Of a DNA stretch of 64,000 nt, positions 60,026 to 64,000 are shown one piece after another. The notes under the pieces were generated by a model. The model made no database searches. It was not told the DNA's origin and saw only the letters and a list, made by a program, of their open reading frames with translations. The DNA lies in the NCBI RefSeq assembly GCF_000472525.1, contig NZ_AWZT01000009.1, positions 66,564-130,563 on the forward strand, written 5' to 3'. The position numbers and the translations under genes were made by a program. Numbering within the stretch: position 1 is the first letter of the stretch; each line of letters starts with the position of its first letter. The DNA comes from Paraburkholderia dilworthii (GTDB lineage: Bacteria; Pseudomonadota; Gammaproteobacteria; Burkholderiales; Burkholderiaceae).

Positions 60026-61324
60026 ATGACCACGATTACCATGTTGTCCGTGCGGGACATCCGGTTCCCGACTTCGCGTTCGCTCGATGGCTCCGATGCG
60101 ATGAACGCCGCGCCCGACTATTCGGCCACCTACGTCACGCTCGAAACCGATGCGCCGCACGCGCTAACGGGCCACGGCCTCACGTTTACGATCGGACGCG
60201 GCAACGAGATCTGCGTGAGGGCGGTCGAGGCGCTTGCGCCGCTCGTCGTCGGTAAAACGCTTGAAGAGATTGCCGCGAACATGGGCGCTTTCTGGCGCGC
60301 GCTGACCTCGGACAGCCAGTTGCGCTGGATCGGTCCGGACAAGGGCGCGATCCATCTGGCGACGGCCGCGGTCGTGAACGCGGTGTGGGATCTGTGGGCG
60401 AAAGCAGAAGGCAAGCCGGTGTGGAAACTGCTCGTCGACATGAGCGCGGAAGAACTCGTGCGCTGTCTCGACTTTCGCTATGTGACGGACGCGATCACGC
60501 CGCAGGAAGCCAGCGCGCTACTGCATCGTCATGCGGCCACGAGAGGCGAGCGCGAGAAGGAAATGCTCGCGCACGGCTATCCGGCATACACCACATCGGC
60601 AGGCTGGCTCGGCTATGACGACGACAAGATCCGCCGGCTCGCGCGCGAAGGCGTTGTGCAAGGCTGGATGCATTTCAAGCAGAAGGTCGGCGGCAATCTC
60701 GACGAGGACATGCGCCGCGCTCGCATCCTGCGTGAAGAGATCGGTCCGGACCGCAAGCTGATGATGGACGCGAACCAGGTATGGGACGTCGATGAAGCCA
60801 TCGGCAACATGCGGCATCTCGCGCAATTCGACCCGTGGTGGATCGAGGAGCCCACGAGCCCCGACGACATTCTCGGTCACGCGGCGATCCGCCAGCGGCT
60901 TGCGCCAATCGGCGTGGCGACGGGCGAGCATTGCCATAATCGCGTGATGTTCAAGCAGTTGCTGCAGGCGCATGCGATCGACTTTTGTCAGGTGGACAGT
61001 TGCCGCCTGGGCGGCCTGAACGAAGTGATCGTCGTGCTGCTGATGGCGGCAAAGTTCGGCGTGCCGGTGTGCCCGCACGCGGGCGGCGTCGGCTTATGCG
61101 AATACGTGCAGCACATTTCGTTGTTCGACTATATTTGCGTGTCGGCGTCGCTCGAAAATCGGGTGCTTGAATACGTGGACCACTTGCATGAGCATTTCGC
61201 CGATCCTGTCGTGATCCGCAATGGCCGCTATATGCCGCCGCAACGGCCCGGCTATAGCATCGAAATGCATGCTGCTTCGCTCGATCAGCATGACTTTCCT
61301 CACGGCCCCGTTTGGCGCCCTTGA
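60026..61324 (+). CDS. L-fuconate dehydratase (enolase superfamily)
   Basis: A 432-residue enzyme that dehydrates L-fuconate to 2-keto-3-deoxy-L-fuconate. Enolase-superfamily residues are the KxK in MHFKQKVGGN (acid/base lysine), Asp in MMDANQVWD, Glu in WWIEEPTSPDD, Glu in GEHCHNR, and His in CPHAGGVG. GAGGAG lies before the ATG. It follows the sugar importer, giving import plus one catabolic step; the remaining fucose-pathway genes are not in this window. Confidence 0.88.
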   Translation: MTTITMLSVRDIRFPTSRSLDGSDAMNAAPDYSATYVTLETDAPHALTGHGLTFTIGRGNEICVRAVEALAPLVVGKTLEEIAANMGAFWRALTSDSQLRWIGPDKGAIHLATAAVVNAVWDLWAKAEGKPVWKLLVDMSAEELVRCLDFRYVTDAITPQEASALLHRHAATRGEREKEMLAHGYPAYTTSAGWLGYDDDKIRRLAREGVVQGWMHFKQKVGGNLDEDMRRARILREEIGPDRKLMMDANQVWDVDEAIGNMRHLAQFDPWWIEEPTSPDDILGHAAIRQRLAPIGVATGEHCHNRVMFKQLLQAHAIDFCQVDSCRLGGLNEVIVVLLMAAKFGVPVCPHAGGVGLCEYVQHISLFDYICVSASLENRVLEYVDHLHEHFADPVVIRNGRYMPPQRPGYSIEMHAASLDQHDFPHGPVWRP

Positions 61325-61403
61325 GCGCGTGGCTGGGATGGCCGTGTAAACTTGGCGTTTAGCGTTCCGCATTTCAGGCGGCCGCCAACGCAAAGCCACG
61401 ACC

Positions 61404-61907
61404 ATGCACCATCTGACATACCTGAGCGGCTATCCTCCCGCACTGCTTGAGAAAGTCAAAAAACTGATCGCCGACGATCAGCTCGGCGCCTACCTCACTG
61501 CGCGTTATCCGAACACACACGAAGTGCAGACGGATCGCGCGCTCTACACGTACTGCGCTGAATTGAAACGCGAGCATTTGCGCAGCGCGGAGCAGATCGA
61601 CAAAGTTAGCTACGACAGCAAGCTCGACGTGGTGCGTCACGCGTTGGGGCTGCACACCAGCATCTCGCGCGTGCAGGGCGGCAAATTGAAAGCGAAGAAG
61701 GAAATCCGCATTGCGTCGCTATTCAAAACGGCAGCGCCGGAGTTTCTGAAGATGATCGTGGTGCACGAACTCGCGCATCTGAAAGAGAGCGATCACAACA
61801 AGGCGTTCTACCGCCTCTGCGAGTTCATGCAGCCGGGTTACCATCAGATCGAGTTCGATCTGCGGCTTCACCTCACGCATCGCGAGTTGGCGAAGACTCA
61901 GGCTTGA
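61404..61907 (+). CDS. YgjP-like metallopeptidase
   Basis: A 167-residue protein of the YgjP/SprT-like family with the zinc motif HELAHLKESDHNKAF (HExxH plus distal His). Cytoplasmic, no signal. Role unknown. It is monocistronic and converges on the molybdoenzyme gene with a 34-base gap. Confidence 0.85.
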   Translation: MHHLTYLSGYPPALLEKVKKLIADDQLGAYLTARYPNTHEVQTDRALYTYCAELKREHLRSAEQIDKVSYDSKLDVVRHALGLHTSISRVQGGKLKAKKEIRIASLFKTAAPEFLKMIVVHELAHLKESDHNKAFYRLCEFMQPGYHQIEFDLRLHLTHRELAKTQA

Positions 61908-61941
61908 TACGTGCCGCGCATTGCGCGCGATACGTCGCCTC

Positions 61942-64000
61942 TCAAGCGGCGACCGCCTCCATTGCCGACGCTTTGAGCAATACAGGAATCGACTTCGAAG
62001 TCGGCGTCCCGGCGCCGTCCGCGACCGACGACAGCGGCACAAGCGGATTCGTCTCCGGATAATAAGCGCCGAGACAACCGCGCGGAATGTCGTACTCAAC
62101 CAGCAAAAAGCCATCCGCGTGACGCTCGATGCCATCGGCCCACACGCTCGTGATATCCACGCGCTGTCCGGCTGCGAACCCTTGCATCGCGATGTCGTCC
62201 CTGTTTGCAAACAGCACGCGCCGTTGTCCATACACGCCGCGATAACGGTCGTCGAGGCCGTAAATCGTGGTGTTGTACTGGTCGTGGGAGCGCGTCGTCA
62301 TCAACGTCATCAGGCGCTCGCCGTGCTGTTCGCGCGCGCGATGGATCGGCGTGTCGAGTGCGATTGCATGCACGAGAAACTGCGCTTTGCCGCTCGGCGT
62401 TTTCCAGATCCGCTCGCGCGACGCGACGCCGAGATGGAAGCCGCCCGGGCGCTTGAGCCGTTCGTTGTAGTCGTGAAAGCCGTCGATCACCTTCTCGATG
62501 CCGTCGCGAATCAGCGAATAATCCGCGGCGTGCGCGAGCCAATCCACCTTGTCGCTGCCGAGCGTCGCATGCGCCATGCGCGCGACGATCGCAATCTCCG
62601 ACAGCAGATTCTCCGACGCCGGTTTGTTCATGCCATAGGAAATGTGCACCATGCTCATCGAATCCTCGACGCTCACGCCTTGCGCGACACCGTTCTGCAA
62701 GTCGATCTCGGTACGGCCGAGCGTCGGCAGAATCAGCGCGTCGCGGCCATGCACGAGGTGGCTGCGGTTCAGCTTGGTCGTGATGTGCACGGTCAGCTCG
62801 CACGAACGCATGGCTTCCCACGTGCGCGGCGTGTCCGGCGTCGCAATCGAAAAGTTGCCGCCAAGGCCAATGAATACTTTCACCTTGCCGTCAAGCATCG
62901 CCTGAATCGAGTTGACGACATCGAGCCCATGCTCGCGCGGCGGCTCGAAACGGTAGGCCTCGCCGAGCCGGTCGAGAAACGCCTGCGTCGGTTTTTCCTC
63001 GATGCCGACGGTGCGGTCGCCCTGCACGTTCGAGTGGCCGCGCACCGGGCACAGGCCCGCGCCGCGCCGGCCGATATTGCCGCGCATCATCATCAGGTTC
63101 GACAGCAGTTGCACGGTCGGCACCGAATTCTTGTGCTGCGTGAGGCCCATGCCCCACGTCGAGATCACCGCGCGGCCCTTCACGTAGATGTCGGCGAGCT
63201 TGAGCACGTCGTGGAACGGCACACCCGCTTCGGCGACGATGGTGTCCCAGCTTTCCGCGCGCAGATCGTCGGCGAAGGCCTCGAATCCGACCGTATGTTC
63301 GGCGATGAATGCGACGTCGAGCACGCGTTCAAGGCTGGCTGCCTGCGCTTCGTCGTCGAGTTCGATCACGCGCTTGGCGACGCCCTTGATGAGCGCGAAG
63401 TCGCCGCCGACTTTCGGGCGAATGAATACGGAACTGATCTTCGTGCTGCCCATCGTCAGCATTTCCACAGGATGCTGCGGACTCGCGAAACGCTCCAGCC
63501 CGCGCTCCTTGAGCGGATTGATCGACACGATGGTCGCGCCGCGCTTTGCGCACTCGCGCAGTTCGCCGAGCATTCGCGGATGGTTGGTTGCCGGATTCTG
63601 ACCGAAGATCAGTAGCGTGTCGGCGTGTTCGAAGTCGTCGAGCGTGACCGTGCCCTTGCCGATGCCGACCGTATGCGGCAAGCCGCGGCTCGTCGCTTCG
63701 TGGCACATGTTCGAGCAGTCGGGGAAATTGTTGGTGCCGTACATGCGCACGAACAACTGATAGAGGAACGCGGCTTCGTTGCTCGCGCGGCCCGACGTGT
63801 AGAACGCGGCCTCATTCGGATCGTCCAGACGTTTCAGATGGCTTGCGATCAGATCGAACGCTTCGTCCCAGCCGATCGGCACATAACGGTCGCGCATCGC
63901 GTCGTAGACGAGCGGATCGGTTAAACGGCCGTGCTGCTCCAGCTCGAAGTCGGACTGCGTCATCAGTTCGGTGACCGTGTGCTCCGCGAAGAACGCGGGC
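61942..64000 (-). CDS. FdhF/YdeP-like molybdopterin oxidoreductase (5' end beyond window)
   Basis: The open frame runs leftward from the right edge to 61942 (686 residues visible), so the start lies outside. An internal ATG at 63963 is not the true start, because the upstream codons AFFAEHTVTELM fit the family. Recognisable blocks are NNFPDCSNMCHEATSRGLP, GQNPATNHPRM, NPLKERGLERF, STWGMGLTQHKNSV and MTTRSHDQYNTTIYG. Members are about 760-780 residues. The substrate of YdeP-type enzymes is unknown; some are linked to acid tolerance. Confidence 0.9.
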   Translation of the reverse strand, partial: PAFFAEHTVTELMTQSDFELEQHGRLTDPLVYDAMRDRYVPIGWDEAFDLIASHLKRLDDPNEAAFYTSGRASNEAAFLYQLFVRMYGTNNFPDCSNMCHEATSRGLPHTVGIGKGTVTLDDFEHADTLLIFGQNPATNHPRMLGELRECAKRGATIVSINPLKERGLERFASPQHPVEMLTMGSTKISSVFIRPKVGGDFALIKGVAKRVIELDDEAQAASLERVLDVAFIAEHTVGFEAFADDLRAESWDTIVAEAGVPFHDVLKLADIYVKGRAVISTWGMGLTQHKNSVPTVQLLSNLMMMRGNIGRRGAGLCPVRGHSNVQGDRTVGIEEKPTQAFLDRLGEAYRFEPPREHGLDVVNSIQAMLDGKVKVFIGLGGNFSIATPDTPRTWEAMRSCELTVHITTKLNRSHLVHGRDALILPTLGRTEIDLQNGVAQGVSVEDSMSMVHISYGMNKPASENLLSEIAIVARMAHATLGSDKVDWLAHAADYSLIRDGIEKVIDGFHDYNERLKRPGGFHLGVASRERIWKTPSGKAQFLVHAIALDTPIHRAREQHGERLMTLMTTRSHDQYNTTIYGLDDRYRGVYGQRRVLFANRDDIAMQGFAAGQRVDITSVWADGIERHADGFLLVEYDIPRGCLGAYYPETNPLVPLSSVADGAGTPTSKSIPVLLKASAMEAVAA

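Noticed and set aside
61921..63615. Long plus-strand open frame over the right-edge molybdoenzyme
   Set aside because: Arg/His-rich nonsense composition, overlaps a clear gene on the other strand.

Overview
The window is GC-rich, densely coded DNA from a soil or plant-associated betaproteobacterium, most likely Paraburkholderia or a close Burkholderia relative. The evidence is the box benzoyl-CoA operon with a BoxR-type regulator, a DUF2844/DUF3443 pair, MXKDX-repeat and entericidin proteins, and many transport and catabolic clusters. I see no phage, integrase, CRISPR array or rRNA. One tRNA is present, tRNA-Leu(UAA). Both ends cut genes: boxD at the left edge and an FdhF/YdeP-like molybdoenzyme at the right edge.

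Layout. 1-7.5 kb: aerobic benzoyl-CoA (box) pathway, with boxD and a DUF4863 gene leftward, boxR rightward, then boxC-boxB-boxA. 7.5-16 kb: reductive pyrimidine catabolism, with a RutR-like regulator facing a Zn carbamoyl-amidohydrolase, preT, preA, an NCS1 permease and hydA; a RutR-like operator lies between them. 16-18.5 kb: a cystine-type ABC importer. 18.7-20.6 kb: leuA, preceded by an unannotated leucine-rich leader peptide. 20.7-27.3 kb: envelope genes, namely a lipoprotein, an HMW1C-like glycosyltransferase, DUF3443/DUF2844 and bamC. 28-35.3 kb: an EamA transporter, lactate permease, two small lipoproteins, thiC with a TPP riboswitch, and rnk.

35.9-38.6 kb: DUF1223 protein, cytochrome b, a Tat-exported molybdoprotein with a lipobox, and a methionine-rich MXKDX protein. 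I infer a periplasmic methionine oxidation/repair or oxidant-scavenging module. 39-43.6 kb: EamA transporter, a frameshifted fadH-like gene, a DUF4397 lipoprotein and entericidin. 43.8-47.8 kb: histidine kinase, two DUF1328 proteins, a ferritin-like protein, a NarL-type regulator and a receiver-only protein. 47.9-55.7 kb: MFS transporter, DUF2569 protein, and a LacI-ABC importer-phosphodiesterase operon. 56-61.3 kb: sugar ABC importer with L-fuconate dehydratase. 61.4-64 kb: YgjP-like metallopeptidase and the right-edge molybdoenzyme.

Most genes are ordinary. The best leads are the Met-rich/molybdoenzyme module, pepsin-like sequence features in the DUF3443 protein, the leucine leader peptide, two operator-promoter overlaps (BoxR-type and RutR-type), an ABC importer coupled to a phosphodiesterase, and an untranslated region ending in two tandem terminators.
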